A model generated the notes under the pieces. It did not search any database. It saw nothing but the letters and a program-made list of their open reading frames with translations, and was not told the DNA's origin. Shown in pieces: positions 17,977-27,041 of a stretch of DNA of 64,000 bases (its first letter is position 1; each line of letters starts with the position of its first letter). Source of the DNA: Natronorubrum aibiense. GTDB taxonomy: Archaea > Halobacteriota > Halobacteria > Halobacteriales > Natrialbaceae. The DNA lies in contig NZ_CP045488.1 of assembly GCF_009392895.1 (NCBI RefSeq), forward strand, positions 2,914,001-2,978,000. Direction: 5' to 3'. The translations under genes were made by a program, and so were the position numbers.

Positions 17977-18573
17977 TCACTGCGGCCTCGAGTTCGACTC
18001 ACTGTTCTCCCGAACGGCGTAGGCGTGGACGGTCGTCACCGCCGCAATGACGACGGTGACGCCTGCCGCTGCGAGGGCCCACGGAATCGAGACGAGACCG
18101 ACCGAAATCGCCGCAAGAACAAGTCCACAGCTGCCGATCGCGGCTGCATACCGTCGTGGCCATGGATCGCGGTCCGTCGACGACTCGAGTCCGGTTAGAT
18201 ACGGCACGAGGTCGGCGGCAAGCGGTGTCGGCTCGATCGTTCCCCGATCCTTATCGTAGTCGATAATCCCATGCGTGTCGAGTTTCGGGAGGTGTGTCTG
18301 ATACAACGAGATATAGACACGCTGGCGCTGGCTCGAGGTCAGGTCGTCGACCGTCGTCCCCGCTTCCCAGGCGGCGACCTGTTCGGCGAGCGCACGCAGT
18401 CGAACTCGTCCCTCGGTGCGGTGGAGATAGCGGAGCACGTCACGCCGGCGACGTGTCTGCAAGATGTGGTAGACGTCATCCGGCTCGAGTTGCGCCGGGA
18501 CGCCGTCGGGTTCGGCGTCCAGAGATACGCCTTGGCCATCGGTCACGTCGGTTTGGGACGCAGAACTCACCAT
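17977..18573 (-). CDS. DUF7344-type winged-helix membrane protein
   Basis: A 198-residue protein. Residues 30-125 form a winged helix of the haloarchaeal DUF7344 type (DDVYHILQTRRRRDVLRYLH, then QRQRVYISLYQTHLPKLD and HGIIDYDKDRGTIEPTP). Two transmembrane helices follow at about 143-160 and 164-185, and a short charged tail ends it. Membrane-tethered HTH proteins of this kind are numerous in haloarchaea and are presumed transcription regulators; targets are unknown. A TATA element TTAAGTAT lies 30 bases upstream. The partial gene at the right edge of the window belongs to the same family. Confidence 0.8.
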   Translation of the reverse strand: MVSSASQTDVTDGQGVSLDAEPDGVPAQLEPDDVYHILQTRRRRDVLRYLHRTEGRVRLRALAEQVAAWEAGTTVDDLTSSQRQRVYISLYQTHLPKLDTHGIIDYDKDRGTIEPTPLAADLVPYLTGLESSTDRDPWPRRYAAAIGSCGLVLAAISVGLVSIPWALAAAGVTVVIAAVTTVHAYAVRENSESNSRPQ

Positions 18574-19065
18574 CGTCGGTACTACCCCCGCAGAGAACAG
18601 TTAAGTATTTTGGCTGTTCCGGGCGCTCGAGTCGACACACGGTGCGACTCGAAAACGGAAGACGGCCATGAAAAACGGCCGTCGGATCTCATGAGCGTGA
18701 CCACACAGCCACGAGTGGCCACTGTGATTGAGCACGAGTGATCTATCGGCGCATGTCGGTGCACTCGATCGTGCATCGCGGGGATCAGCTACCACGCCGA
18801 CAACACATCTTTTGTTACGTCCAATAATAAAACTATCCACTAGGGCAGATACGACTGTTCTCGAGTTTAGACTATACATATGTCCAATTGTTATGAGTGA
18901 ATTACAATAACCCAATATTTCTGTCCGAGCAGAGCGAGAAAACTACGGTTCTGTCAGCTATCGCTGGCCACCGCAGCCGTATCGGTGTCGGCCGAGCGCG
19001 ATATACGGGGTTCCTGTAAGCACCGGCGAGGGACAAAGATGGACGGCAAGAAACGACGGGAAGCC
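18574..19065. other. intergenic region, about 490 bp, AT-rich
   Basis: Lies upstream of the DUF7344 gene and downstream of the HTH_10 gene, both on the minus strand. The left end holds a minus-strand TATA element (18601-18608) for the DUF7344 gene. The part from 18830 to 18940 is markedly AT-rich with TATA-like words. I find no reading frame with haloarchaeal codon bias; possible frames are under 65 codons with poor composition. Confidence 0.4.
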
Positions 19066-19755
19066 CTACAGATCGATCGGCGTCGGTTGCATTCGGTCGG
19101 TTAACTCGGCGGTGACGAGTGCAGCGTGACACCGGCGGAGCCGTTCGGAAAGCGCCTGGTGTGATACGTCCAGTTCCGCCGCGAGTTCCTTGAGCGTGAT
19201 CTTGCGGGGTATATCGAAGTAGCCGAGTTCGTGGGCCTTACAGATCGTCTCATACTGTGTCCGTGTCAGCGGCGTCTGCGCGCTCGCGAAATCGTTCGTG
19301 CCGGCGAGACGCGTGACTTCGACGTTGAACTCGTACTGTTCGAACAGCGCGTAACACTCCGAGAGCGCTTCTCGTTCGTGAAAGAGCAGCTTGACCGCCC
19401 ACGTCCCGTCCTCACCGCAGGCCGCCAGAATCGCCCCCTCGTTTTCCGCGACGATCTGCTGGAACAGTTTGAGGGCATCTCCGAACTCGAGTCGGAACAA
19501 CCACCGGTCGCGCTCGTCATCGTCGACGGGGTGTTGTTCGCGGTCGCCATCGGTTAAACTCGCGATCACGTCGACCGAGGGATCCGCCTCGAGTGCTTCG
19601 CGGACGGTTTCGATGTCCGGGCCCGACGTCCAGACCAGCGGCGGCGAATCACCGATCATCCCGCCGATCTGGCACTCGAACGTCGGAACCGTCTCGAACG
19701 TCCGAGCAGCCCCGAGTCGGTCAGCCGGAATCTCGAGTTCGACGACTGTCGTCAT
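19066..19755 (-). CDS. HTH_10 (bacterio-opsin activator-type) transcription regulator
   Basis: A 229-residue regulator with the two-part layout of haloarchaeal Bat-like proteins. Residues 1-150 are an alpha/beta sensor region. Residues 165-222 are the HTH_10 DNA-binding domain, with LTRTQYETICKAHELGYFD, IPRKITLKELAAELDVSHQ and ALSERLRRCHAALV. No ligand-binding motif is visible, so the signal is unknown. ATG 19755 has a TATA box (TCTATAGA, 19777-19784) 26 bases upstream, implying a leaderless mRNA, and excludes the slightly longer frame. Confidence 0.87.
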   Translation of the reverse strand: MTTVVELEIPADRLGAARTFETVPTFECQIGGMIGDSPPLVWTSGPDIETVREALEADPSVDVIASLTDGDREQHPVDDDERDRWLFRLEFGDALKLFQQIVAENEGAILAACGEDGTWAVKLLFHEREALSECYALFEQYEFNVEVTRLAGTNDFASAQTPLTRTQYETICKAHELGYFDIPRKITLKELAAELDVSHQALSERLRRCHAALVTAELTDRMQPTPIDL

Positions 19756-20334
19756 CAGGAAAACCCACCACAAAGATCTATAGACCCGTTGGGTTTCCGG
19801 TAGCCTTTCCCGCCTCCCAGTTCAGAATACTGTTCGTTTTACCATAATTTCTTCGAAAGTAACCAGTCGTAGTCGAACGAATAATCAGAACCCTGTGGTC
19901 GATTACACTGCCCAGCCACGGCGATACATCGCTCGAAAGATGTCATCGACGGAGTGACGTGTGATTCGTTCACTGATGTTCTCAGTGATAGACAGTGCCA
20001 AAAAGCTATAAGAGCGTTGTGGGCAAATATTTAGCCGACCGGGTTGTGGAACTTGGTCGACAGGGAATGCGGGGCTGCCGGTATCGATTTTCTCGTCTCG
20101 GCGAACCAACTGACGACGCAAACGGGGACCGCTATCCTCGGCCGAGACGTTTCGTAACACCGTCGCTCTCTACAATAGGCAACCGTAACGGTTCGAACCG
20201 CTCCCATCGTCGACTGCTCGATCAGTCGCAAAACTATAAAACGTCGGATCCGGCAGTCGACGCATTATCGTCACAACGGAACCGAGTGACACACATGTCG
20301 CACAGTTGTCGTGCGATGCGGTGTGCAGTGACTA
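19756..20334. other. intergenic region, about 580 bp
   Basis: Lies between the HTH_10 gene start and the histidine kinase stop. It contains the HTH_10 promoter at the left, and a strong TATA-like GCTATAAG near 20005-20012 that could fire in either direction. A minus-strand frame ending at 19903 has a protein-like last 28 codons (ending FRAMYRRGWAV) but lacks a usable start, so it may be a gene remnant. Nothing else is convincing. Confidence 0.4.
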
Positions 20335-23300
20335 TCAGTGGATATCGGTACCGGTCACGGCCGGAAGCGTCACCGAGAACGTCGATCCCTCGCCGGGTTC
20401 GGAGTCGACCCAGATCTCGCCGCCGTGGCGCTCGATTATCCGCTGACAGAGCGCCAGTCCGATTCCCGTCCCCGGATGCTCTTCACGGCTGTGGAGGCGC
20501 TGAAACACCTCGAAAATGCGTTCTTGCTCGTCGGGTTCAATACCGATCCCGTTATCCGAGATGTCGATCTGCCAGCGGGATTCGATCCGTTCAGCTGTAA
20601 CGTCGATTCTGGGCGGGTCGTCGTCGCTGTACTCGATCGCGTTCGAAAAGAGGTTCTGAAAGACCTGTCGAAGCTGGTCGCTGTCACCGCGAACGGTCGG
20701 CAGGTCGCCGACTGTGACGTCGGCATTCGACTCCTCGATCCGGAGGCGGAGATCCTCGAGAACGTCATCGATGACCAGCTCGAGATCGGCCGGTTCGAAC
20801 GGATCACCTTGCGTCTCGACACGCGAGTACTGCAACAGTCCGTCGATCATCTCGCGCATTCGATCAGCGCCGTCGACGGCGTACTCGATGAACTCCCGGC
20901 CGTCTGCATCGAGTTCGTCAGCGTACTGATCCTCGATCAACTGGAGGTAACTCGAGACCATCCGTAACGGCTCCTGTAGATCGTGGGACGCAGCGTAGGC
21001 GAACTGTTCTAATCGTTCGTTCGACGCCTCGAGTTTGCGCTGGTACTCCTTTCGTTCGGTGATGTCGGCGAACGTGATGACTGCGCCAGTGATCTCACCG
21101 TCGTCTTCTAAGGGGGTCGCACTCACTGACACCCAGATCCGCTGATCGTCGGCCCGGCGAATCCCCAACTCGAGGTCGTGGATCGTCTCGCCGTCTTCGA
21201 AGACGCGAACGGGCGGCGCTTCGGGCGGCGAGATCGGCTCCCCATCCGGTCGAATCGGATCCAACTGGTCGAGGTTCCGTGTGAGATCGCCCAGTTCTGC
21301 CTCCATGTAGCCGAGGATGTCCTGTGCACGAGAGTTAACCCGCTCGAGACTCCCCGTCGCGTCGAGCGTGACGATCCCAACTGGGCTGGTATCGATGATT
21401 CGCTCGACGAGGTTTCGTTCCTCCCGCAGCGCTCGTTCGCGACGGTTGCGTTCGGTAACGTCCTGTGCCATCGTCATTCCGGCGAACACGTCACCCTGTT
21501 CGTCGACGATCGGAACGACCCGAACGACCCACTCCCGTCCGGCATACGTGAGCTCGATCGACTGCCTCGAGCCGTCGAGAGCCGCCTCGAACGCCGGTTC
21601 GAGCACATTGGCGATCGACTCGTCCCACGCGTCCCGGACGTGCTTGCCCTCGATATCGGCCGGTTTGACGGGGATGTCCGCGAAGGCCTTTCCGGCAGCC
21701 AGCGTGTACTCGAGGTCGAGATCGAACAGAGCCACGATTCCGTTCGGGAAGTTCTCGACGAGCGTCCGATACCGGCGTTCCGACTCCGCGAGTTTGCGCT
21801 CTCGCCTCTTTCGCTCGGTGATATCACGGAAGTAGACCGACAGTCCAGTCTCGGACGGATAGGCGTGGGTCTCGAACCACGTCTCGAGTGGGTCGGGATA
21901 GTAGAGTTCGAACGACGTCGGCTCTTGAGCCGCCATTGCGTGCTCGTACTCCCGCCTGAGCTTCGAATCGGCACCCCACTCGAGCACCTCCCAGAGATTT
22001 CGCCCGAGAAGTTGGTCCCCCTCGAAACCGATGACTTCGTGCGCGCGGTCGTTTGCGTAGGTGATCGTCCAGTCGTCGTCGAGTGCGTAGAACGCCTCGG
22101 TGATCCGACTGAGAATCGACTCGAGTTCGCTCTCGAGTTCACGTTCGCGTTCTTTGAGGGCGGTGACGTCTTCGGCGGTCGCGACGACCCGGTCGACCGA
22201 CCCCGCGTCGTCGGTGATCGGGACGGCGTTGACGACGACCCACCGGCGCTCGTCAGTTTCCGTCTCCGGTTCGACTCGGAGGACGCGATCGGACACCGAT
22301 TCACCCGTCCGTAACGCCTGCGTGTACGGATGGGACGTGTTGGAAACCGATTCGCCGCTCTCGTCGTACACCAGGTCGCTCGAGAACGGGTTCGTCTCGA
22401 GTTCGTCTTCGTCGTCCCCGAAGATTTCCCGGTACCGGTCGTTGACGCGAGTCACCGTGCCGTCCACATCGAAGACGATGGTCCCGACCGGACTGGCCTC
22501 GAGGATCCGATCGATTAGATCGCGTTCGCGCTGGAGTTGCTGTTCGCGCTCGCGGCGGTCGGTCATATCTCGAGTCACCTTCAGGTAGCCCTGATGGGTC
22601 CCGTCGGAGTCCGTGACTGCGGTGAGCGTTACGTTCGCCCAGAATCGCGAGCCGTCCTTTCTGACGCGCCACCCTTCGTCCTCGACCGATCCGGTCTTCG
22701 TCGCGCGCTCGAGGATCCGTTCGGGGACGTTCGCCGCTCGGTCGGCGTCGGTGTAGAACGTCGAGATATGTTCGCCGAGTATCTCCTCGCTGTCGTAGCC
22801 TTTGATCTGTCTCGCCCCCTCGTTCCAGCTGCTGATCCGGCCCGACGGGTCGAGTCGGAAGATCGCATACTCCTCGACTGCGTCGACCAGCGAACGAAAC
22901 CGCTTCTCGCTCTCCTCGAGTGCGCCTTCCGAGCGCTTCCGATCGGTGATATCGTAGTAGAGTTCGACCCGGCCGCCGGCGAACTGGCCCGACTGGATCG
23001 GTTTGCTCCGGTGTTCGAGCCACCGTTCTTTCCGCACCGTCGCCGCGTCGGCGGTCACTCGACACTCGAAGCGCTCGACACCCGTGTTGTCGTCGTACGT
23101 CGCGAACACGGTCTCGGCGAACGTGTCTGGATCGGCAAACCGCTCTTTGAGACGCTCGTCGATCAGCGTCCGTTTATCCCATCCGATGATCGCCTCGCGG
23201 TCGAAGCCGAAGTACGTCGCGATCGACTCATCGGCCCATCTGACGGTGAAGTCCTCGTCGAGGATTAACACGCCCACGTCGGCCTCATCGAGGACGTTCG

Positions 23301-23745
23301 CGATCGACTCGAACGACGTCGCTGCCGACTCGAGAGATCCCTGTCGGTCGCGAACGACACCGATCGTCCCGGTCCACTCGTCACCCTCCGTCACCGCATT
23401 GTGGCGCACCTCACAGGGCAGTCGCGTGCCCGCTGCCGTCTGGATCGTCACCTCGAGGGAGTCGGGTTCGGTGTCGACCTCGAGTTGGGAACGGATCGTG
23501 CGGTCGATCTGTTCGGCGTCGCGATCGTCGACGAGCCGTGAGACGTGCTCACCGACGAGTTTCTCGCGGTCATACCCCGTCGTCTCGACGATGGTTTCGT
23601 CGACTGCAACGATGCATCCCTCGGTGTCGAGTTGATAGACACCGTCGTCGATCGTTTCGACGAGCACCCGATATCGCTGGAGCGCCACGTCGTCGTCGAC
23701 GTCTCCCCAGAACGTCCGTCCAGTGGCGTCCGCTCGATCGCTCAT
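20335..23745 (-). CDS. multi-PAS sensor histidine kinase
   Basis: A 1136-residue soluble sensor kinase. I count seven consecutive PAS/PAC-like segments between about residues 20 and 900, most ending in a DITERK-type linker. A HisKA dimerisation/phosphoacceptor domain follows, with the histidine in FAYAASHDLQEPLRMVSSY. The HATPase_c domain has the N box FQNLFSNAIEYS, the G1 box DNGIGIEPDEQERIFEVFQR and the G2 box GTGIGLALCQRIIE. There are no transmembrane helices, so it senses cytoplasmic cues such as redox or small ligands. No response regulator is adjacent. ATG 23745 has a TATA-like GATAAACC about 28 bases upstream. Confidence 0.92.
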   Translation of the reverse strand: MSDRADATGRTFWGDVDDDVALQRYRVLVETIDDGVYQLDTEGCIVAVDETIVETTGYDREKLVGEHVSRLVDDRDAEQIDRTIRSQLEVDTEPDSLEVTIQTAAGTRLPCEVRHNAVTEGDEWTGTIGVVRDRQGSLESAATSFESIANVLDEADVGVLILDEDFTVRWADESIATYFGFDREAIIGWDKRTLIDERLKERFADPDTFAETVFATYDDNTGVERFECRVTADAATVRKERWLEHRSKPIQSGQFAGGRVELYYDITDRKRSEGALEESEKRFRSLVDAVEEYAIFRLDPSGRISSWNEGARQIKGYDSEEILGEHISTFYTDADRAANVPERILERATKTGSVEDEGWRVRKDGSRFWANVTLTAVTDSDGTHQGYLKVTRDMTDRREREQQLQRERDLIDRILEASPVGTIVFDVDGTVTRVNDRYREIFGDDEDELETNPFSSDLVYDESGESVSNTSHPYTQALRTGESVSDRVLRVEPETETDERRWVVVNAVPITDDAGSVDRVVATAEDVTALKERERELESELESILSRITEAFYALDDDWTITYANDRAHEVIGFEGDQLLGRNLWEVLEWGADSKLRREYEHAMAAQEPTSFELYYPDPLETWFETHAYPSETGLSVYFRDITERKRRERKLAESERRYRTLVENFPNGIVALFDLDLEYTLAAGKAFADIPVKPADIEGKHVRDAWDESIANVLEPAFEAALDGSRQSIELTYAGREWVVRVVPIVDEQGDVFAGMTMAQDVTERNRRERALREERNLVERIIDTSPVGIVTLDATGSLERVNSRAQDILGYMEAELGDLTRNLDQLDPIRPDGEPISPPEAPPVRVFEDGETIHDLELGIRRADDQRIWVSVSATPLEDDGEITGAVITFADITERKEYQRKLEASNERLEQFAYAASHDLQEPLRMVSSYLQLIEDQYADELDADGREFIEYAVDGADRMREMIDGLLQYSRVETQGDPFEPADLELVIDDVLEDLRLRIEESNADVTVGDLPTVRGDSDQLRQVFQNLFSNAIEYSDDDPPRIDVTAERIESRWQIDISDNGIGIEPDEQERIFEVFQRLHSREEHPGTGIGLALCQRIIERHGGEIWVDSEPGEGSTFSVTLPAVTGTDIH

Positions 23746-23851
23746 ATGTTTCCTGCTCGCTCTTGAATCGGATAAACCCCGTGTCGAGACAGCCTGCGCC
23801 ACGGATGACTGTCAGGTGGAACGGCATCGATCGGCCCCGTCGCGACACCCG

Positions 23852-24151
23852 TCAGATCGATCGGCGGAACCCACACGACGGACACTGCATCATCCCGTCA
23901 GCGATCAGGAGGCAACTCCGTTCACAGCGGTCACACGGCCCGCCGATCGACACGTTCGACTGTCGGGCGACAGCGTGGAGCGTCCGCTCGAGCAGCTGCA
24001 GTTTCGATTCCGTCCGTTCCAGCCGATCCGTCACGTCCCGCAGCTGGGACTCGGCCCGCTCGAGGCGCATCGTCGTCTCCTCGAGACGGGTTCGGACTGC
24101 GTCATGGCTCCGCTCGCGGTCGCCAGTCCGGGTGGGGATTCGGGGAGTCAT
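23852..24151 (-). CDS. coiled-coil zinc-ribbon protein (99 aa)
   Basis: A 99-residue protein. An arginine/glutamate-rich heptad region (about 15-65, for example MRLERAESQLRDVTDRLERT) should form a coiled coil. It ends in a zinc ribbon with CDRCERSC and CPSCGFR. A dimer or oligomer presenting zinc ribbons fits DNA, RNA or protein binding; the function is unknown. ATG 24151 has a TATA box (CTATATAG, 24175-24182) 26 bases upstream, so the mRNA is leaderless. It lies upstream of the histidine kinase on the same strand. Confidence 0.7.
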   Translation of the reverse strand: MTPRIPTRTGDRERSHDAVRTRLEETTMRLERAESQLRDVTDRLERTESKLQLLERTLHAVARQSNVSIGGPCDRCERSCLLIADGMMQCPSCGFRRSI

Positions 24152-24243
24152 CGAAACGGGTACGCGACCAGCGGCTATATAGATCACCCCTGATCAGTCA
24201 CGGTTCTGTTATGATCGGCAGCGACAGGGCCTGCTGCGGCCCG

Positions 24244-24633
24244 TCAGACACCCGTCGTCGAGGACTGCGTGAGATGCCAACTTCCGTAGACGCTGCCCGC
24301 GGCTAACAACACGACTAGCACTCCCGAGATGACGTTGCTCCAAAGCACTCGGTCGATGGTCACCCCGAGGACGAACGGAGCGGCGACGGTCCACAGCCCG
24401 AAAACGACCACGAGCGCCGGCGCGACGATCGCCGGCAGTCGCCCTCCGTTGGGCCACCCTGCCGTGTACGCGGCAAAAAAGGCGATCAGTCCTCCCACAA
24501 CGAAATTGTTCGCGATTATCAGCCCAGTCCCCGTCAGGATGACGCCCGACCAGAGGATCCAGGCCCCCAGCGCAGCGGCGAACGCGGCCGTCCGCACCGG
24601 CATCGGTGACTGCGAGTCAGCTGTCTGGCTCAT
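24244..24633 (-). CDS. SPW-repeat membrane protein
   Basis: A 129-residue protein with four hydrophobic helices arranged as two similar halves. Each half has a small-residue/tryptophan signature, GAWILWSGVILTGT in the first and FGLWTVAAPFVLG in the second, as in the SPW-repeat family. These proteins are of unknown function and found in many archaea and bacteria. The start ATG is followed by a short polar segment (SQTADSQSP) that is expected to be cytoplasmic. Confidence 0.75.
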   Translation of the reverse strand: MSQTADSQSPMPVRTAAFAAALGAWILWSGVILTGTGLIIANNFVVGGLIAFFAAYTAGWPNGGRLPAIVAPALVVVFGLWTVAAPFVLGVTIDRVLWSNVISGVLVVLLAAGSVYGSWHLTQSSTTGV

Positions 24634-24828
24634 ATCGTGGGGACGACTGCCACGGGCCTAAAACGGCTGCCAGCATTGTGCTCGCTGGCCTACTCGAGTA
24701 CGCCAGTTACCCCACATGCGGACCCACTCGATCACGTGACAGTCAATTCATCCAAATATTTTATTGCGGGTCAGAAGGTAGAAATTAATACCGCAAAGGA
24801 TATTGTCTGGCTCTGCTGACAGGAGGGC

Positions 24829-24948
24829 ATGGTTCAGTATTCGGACGATCGCTGTCCCGACTGCGGCGGCAGACAGAAGATCCGAGCGGACCGCTCCGTG
24901 TGGTGCCCGAACTGTGCGCTGTTCCGGTCCGAAGGAGCGAAATCGTAA
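24829..24948 (+). CDS. 39-residue zinc-ribbon microprotein
   Basis: A 39-codon frame from ATG 24829 to TAA 24946-24948. The protein has two CPxC knuckles, CPDCGGRQ near residue 9 and CPNCALF near residue 26, spaced 14 residues apart, so it can form one four-cysteine zinc ribbon. Between them the residues are basic (RQKIRADRSVW), which would suit nucleic-acid contact. An AGGAGG Shine-Dalgarno lies just before the ATG, with unusually short spacing. Haloarchaea encode many such zinc-finger microproteins. The function is unknown. Confidence 0.7.
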   Translation: MVQYSDDRCPDCGGRQKIRADRSVWCPNCALFRSEGAKS

Positions 24949-25252
24949 CCCGCAGCGTTCGAACGCGACACGTCCGCGGCTGTCACAGGTGTCGCTGCGA
25001 ACGGCGACTCGAGGGAGACGTGCGAGTCGCTACTCACACCGCATCGTACAGCCGTCGTGCGATACGTGTGTCACTCGGTTCGGGATTACGATAGTCGATC
25101 CAGACTGACTCGAGCGACTCGCTGGGCGGTCTCGTCGTTCAGCGTCGAGTCAATCCACGTCTGTGCCCGTCTCGAAACCGTAACCGCCATGCGACTCCCC
25201 GTTGGCTCGAGACACAGGCTCGTCGATCACGAAGTTGATTTCAGTGAGGAAA
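24949..25252. other. intergenic region, about 300 bp
   Basis: Separates the zinc microprotein from the 3' end of tRNA-Trp. It is GC-rich at first and has no reading frame with good codon use. No promoter or repeat stands out. Confidence 0.35.
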
Positions 25253-25427
25253 TGGGGTCGGAGGGATTTGAACCCCCGATCGACTGATATCTCCGGTGCG
25301 CCTCGGAACTCCAGAGGGTCATCACACGGACACTGATCAGGTGTCCGATCAGTATATCAGTCTGGAGTGTCGTCCCGGGCGCGTTGCCTCTGGAGTCAGT
25401 CGCCATCCCTGGCTTGGCCACGACCCC
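25253..25427 (-). tRNA. tRNA-Trp (CCA anticodon) with intron
   Basis: On the minus strand exon 1 is 25427-25390 and exon 2 is 25288-25253. The acceptor stem is GGGGUCG paired with CGACCCC, with discriminator A. The anticodon arm is ACUGA/UCAGU closing a loop CUCCAGA with anticodon CCA, and the T arm contains the loop UUCAAAU between GGGGG and CCCUC. The intron (25389-25289, 101 nt) interrupts the anticodon loop at the canonical 37/38 position. The CCA tail is not encoded. The long intron is characteristic of haloarchaeal tRNA-Trp and is removed by the archaeal splicing endonuclease at a bulge-helix-bulge. Confidence 0.95.
25289..25389 (-). ncRNA. box C/D guide RNA within the tRNA-Trp intron
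   Basis: The intron carries a box C GUGAUGA (25325-25319), a D'-like CCGA (25306-25303) and a box D CUGA (25352-25349). The guide before D' (25316-25307) pairs with the anticodon loop so that the fifth base upstream opposes C34. The guide before D (25362-25353) pairs with the 3' anticodon stem so that the fifth base opposes U39. This is the known haloarchaeal arrangement in which the intron directs 2'-O-methylation of its own tRNA. A GGACAC/GTGTCC hairpin (25346-25328) lies between the boxes. D' is a variant of CUGA. Confidence 0.85.
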
Positions 25428-25479
25428 TCGTTCCTCTGTTGGGGGATGTTGCCTAAAGTGGTTTCGATTCGGAATCGCC

Positions 25480-26379
25480 TCACAGCCACGGGGCGCGCCC
25501 CTCGGTATCCGTCGAGTCGTCGCCCGGATACGTACTCGGTTCGGGCTCGTCGGCCACGTCTGCGTCCACCTCGAGTGCCGGCTCCTCGCCACCACCGTCG
25601 GCCACCGGTCCGATCTCAGCTGCGAGGTCGTCATCCGACTCGCTCGAGTCGCGCTCGAACGGGAGGTCGATCGCGAAGACGGCGGCGACGATCAGGGCGG
25701 CGAGGGGGGCCTGTCCGAAGGCCATGCCGAGCATCGACAGCGGCAGCAAACCGAGTGCGACAGCGCTGCCGAAGCGGAAACGGTCGATGTCCATGTACTG
25801 GCGCAGATACGGCCCGCCGAGGGCGATCGAGAGCGCGAAGCCGACGCCGACGCCCGCGGCGAGGACGGCGTTGGCGACGAGTGCGGGATCGTCCATCAGG
25901 ACGATCGACGCGCCGTTGGGGTCGAAACTCGCGACGAGTCCCAGCCCGATGATGACGACGGGATTTGGCAGGTACTCGCCAATCGTCGCGCTCGCGGTTT
26001 TGGCCGCGATCGCGAGGATCACCAGCGCCGCAAAGCGCGTGATGATGACGTTGTCGAGGACACTCCCGATCGCCGGTGCGAGGGCGGCCTGAACGGCTGC
26101 GAGCAGTATCAGCGGGATACCGACGATCAGCACGATCGCTGTCTGCTCGCGCGGCGTGCCGGTCATCTCGGCAAGGATCACCGCAACGGTGGCGCTACCG
26201 CCGAAGATCAACAGGCCGACCTGAACGGCTCCAAGCGGGTCATCGAGCGCGCCCGCGAGGATCAACGCCGGGAAGACCCCGTCGATCAGGGGTAACATCA
26301 TCACGAGCGCCAGCAGACGCGCGTCACCACCGACTAACCGCTCGAGGCGGAGTGCAACCGGATGTCGTGACGTACTCAT
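25480..26379 (-). CDS. DUF5794 family membrane protein
   Basis: A 299-residue haloarchaeal membrane protein with about seven hydrophobic helices across residues 20-240 and an acidic hydrophilic tail of some 55 residues (rich in D, E, S and P). Recognisable segments are MLPLIDGVFPALILAGALDD near 28 and VQVGLLIFGGSATVAVILAEMTG. I associate this pattern with DUF5794, whose function is unknown; it may be a transporter. The soluble acidic tail faces the cytoplasm if the N-terminus does. The gene is downstream of tRNA-Trp in the minus direction but is probably a separate transcript. Confidence 0.78.
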   Translation of the reverse strand: MSTSRHPVALRLERLVGGDARLLALVMMLPLIDGVFPALILAGALDDPLGAVQVGLLIFGGSATVAVILAEMTGTPREQTAIVLIVGIPLILLAAVQAALAPAIGSVLDNVIITRFAALVILAIAAKTASATIGEYLPNPVVIIGLGLVASFDPNGASIVLMDDPALVANAVLAAGVGVGFALSIALGGPYLRQYMDIDRFRFGSAVALGLLPLSMLGMAFGQAPLAALIVAAVFAIDLPFERDSSESDDDLAAEIGPVADGGGEEPALEVDADVADEPEPSTYPGDDSTDTEGRAPWL

Positions 26380-27041
26380 CGGTCAGGGACGATGGCCGTG
26401 ACCCGAGGCCGGTGGGTAATAGGGTGGACGATCCCGAAGGGTCTGGTGGGCGAGCCACCAGTTCGTCCGATTGCGACCTCGTGCTGTGAGTTTTGTATTC
26501 AGATTCCCGGATGTAAATTTGGAGGCGGAGTGTCGACTCATCCGACCACCGATCCGGGATTCACTGGAACTCACAGCGTACATACTCGGAGAATACACAG
26601 GAGTGTCAATAAACGTTGTGTGGGAACCCGTTGCACAACTCGATGCGTTTTCGACATTGTGGCACAGATCTGCAGACAAATGTACAAGACCGAGGTTGAA
26701 ATTCAGAGTTGAAACCGTCTTCAAGTGGACAAACGTCTTTTTTAGAGAACAACCTCCAGCGTCTCACTCCACAGCGACACGTCGACGACACGCCTGTGCC
26801 CCGACACAGTGTAGAATCGTCGCGTATGACCGCCATAGCGGCGGCGCCTGCGACTCGAGACGTCGCTGACTGGCACGCCGATTCCAGCGAACGAACGACG
26901 GTTGAACCGTCCTCGAGTGGTGTCTGCTGTCGGTTTCGTGCCGACAAGGAACACACCGAATCGGCCGCCGACGGCCTCGACAACCGTTCACAGCCAAATA
27001 TATCTCGCAACGCTTTTTGCCCACGGGTTCGGACGCTTTAC
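26380..27041. other. intergenic region, about 660 bp, with a low-GC segment
   Basis: The longest non-coding space in the window. Bases 26480-26740 are clearly poorer in GC than the surroundings. A plus-strand frame (26471-26869) contains a protein-like stretch around LELTAYILGEYTGVSINVV, but its start and end are not gene-like, so a decayed gene or element is possible. The right end holds an AT-rich AAATATATC (26997-27005) suited as the guaB TATA box. Confidence 0.4.

Noticed and set aside
19903..20160. Minus-strand frame with a protein-like C-terminus ending RRGWAV
   Set aside because: No usable start codon fits the TATA position and the first half has poor composition. It may be a remnant but cannot be supported as a gene.
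26471..26869. Plus-strand frame before guaB
   Set aside because: Contains a gene-like stretch but starts and ends in poor sequence, with no promoter or family similarity I can recognise.
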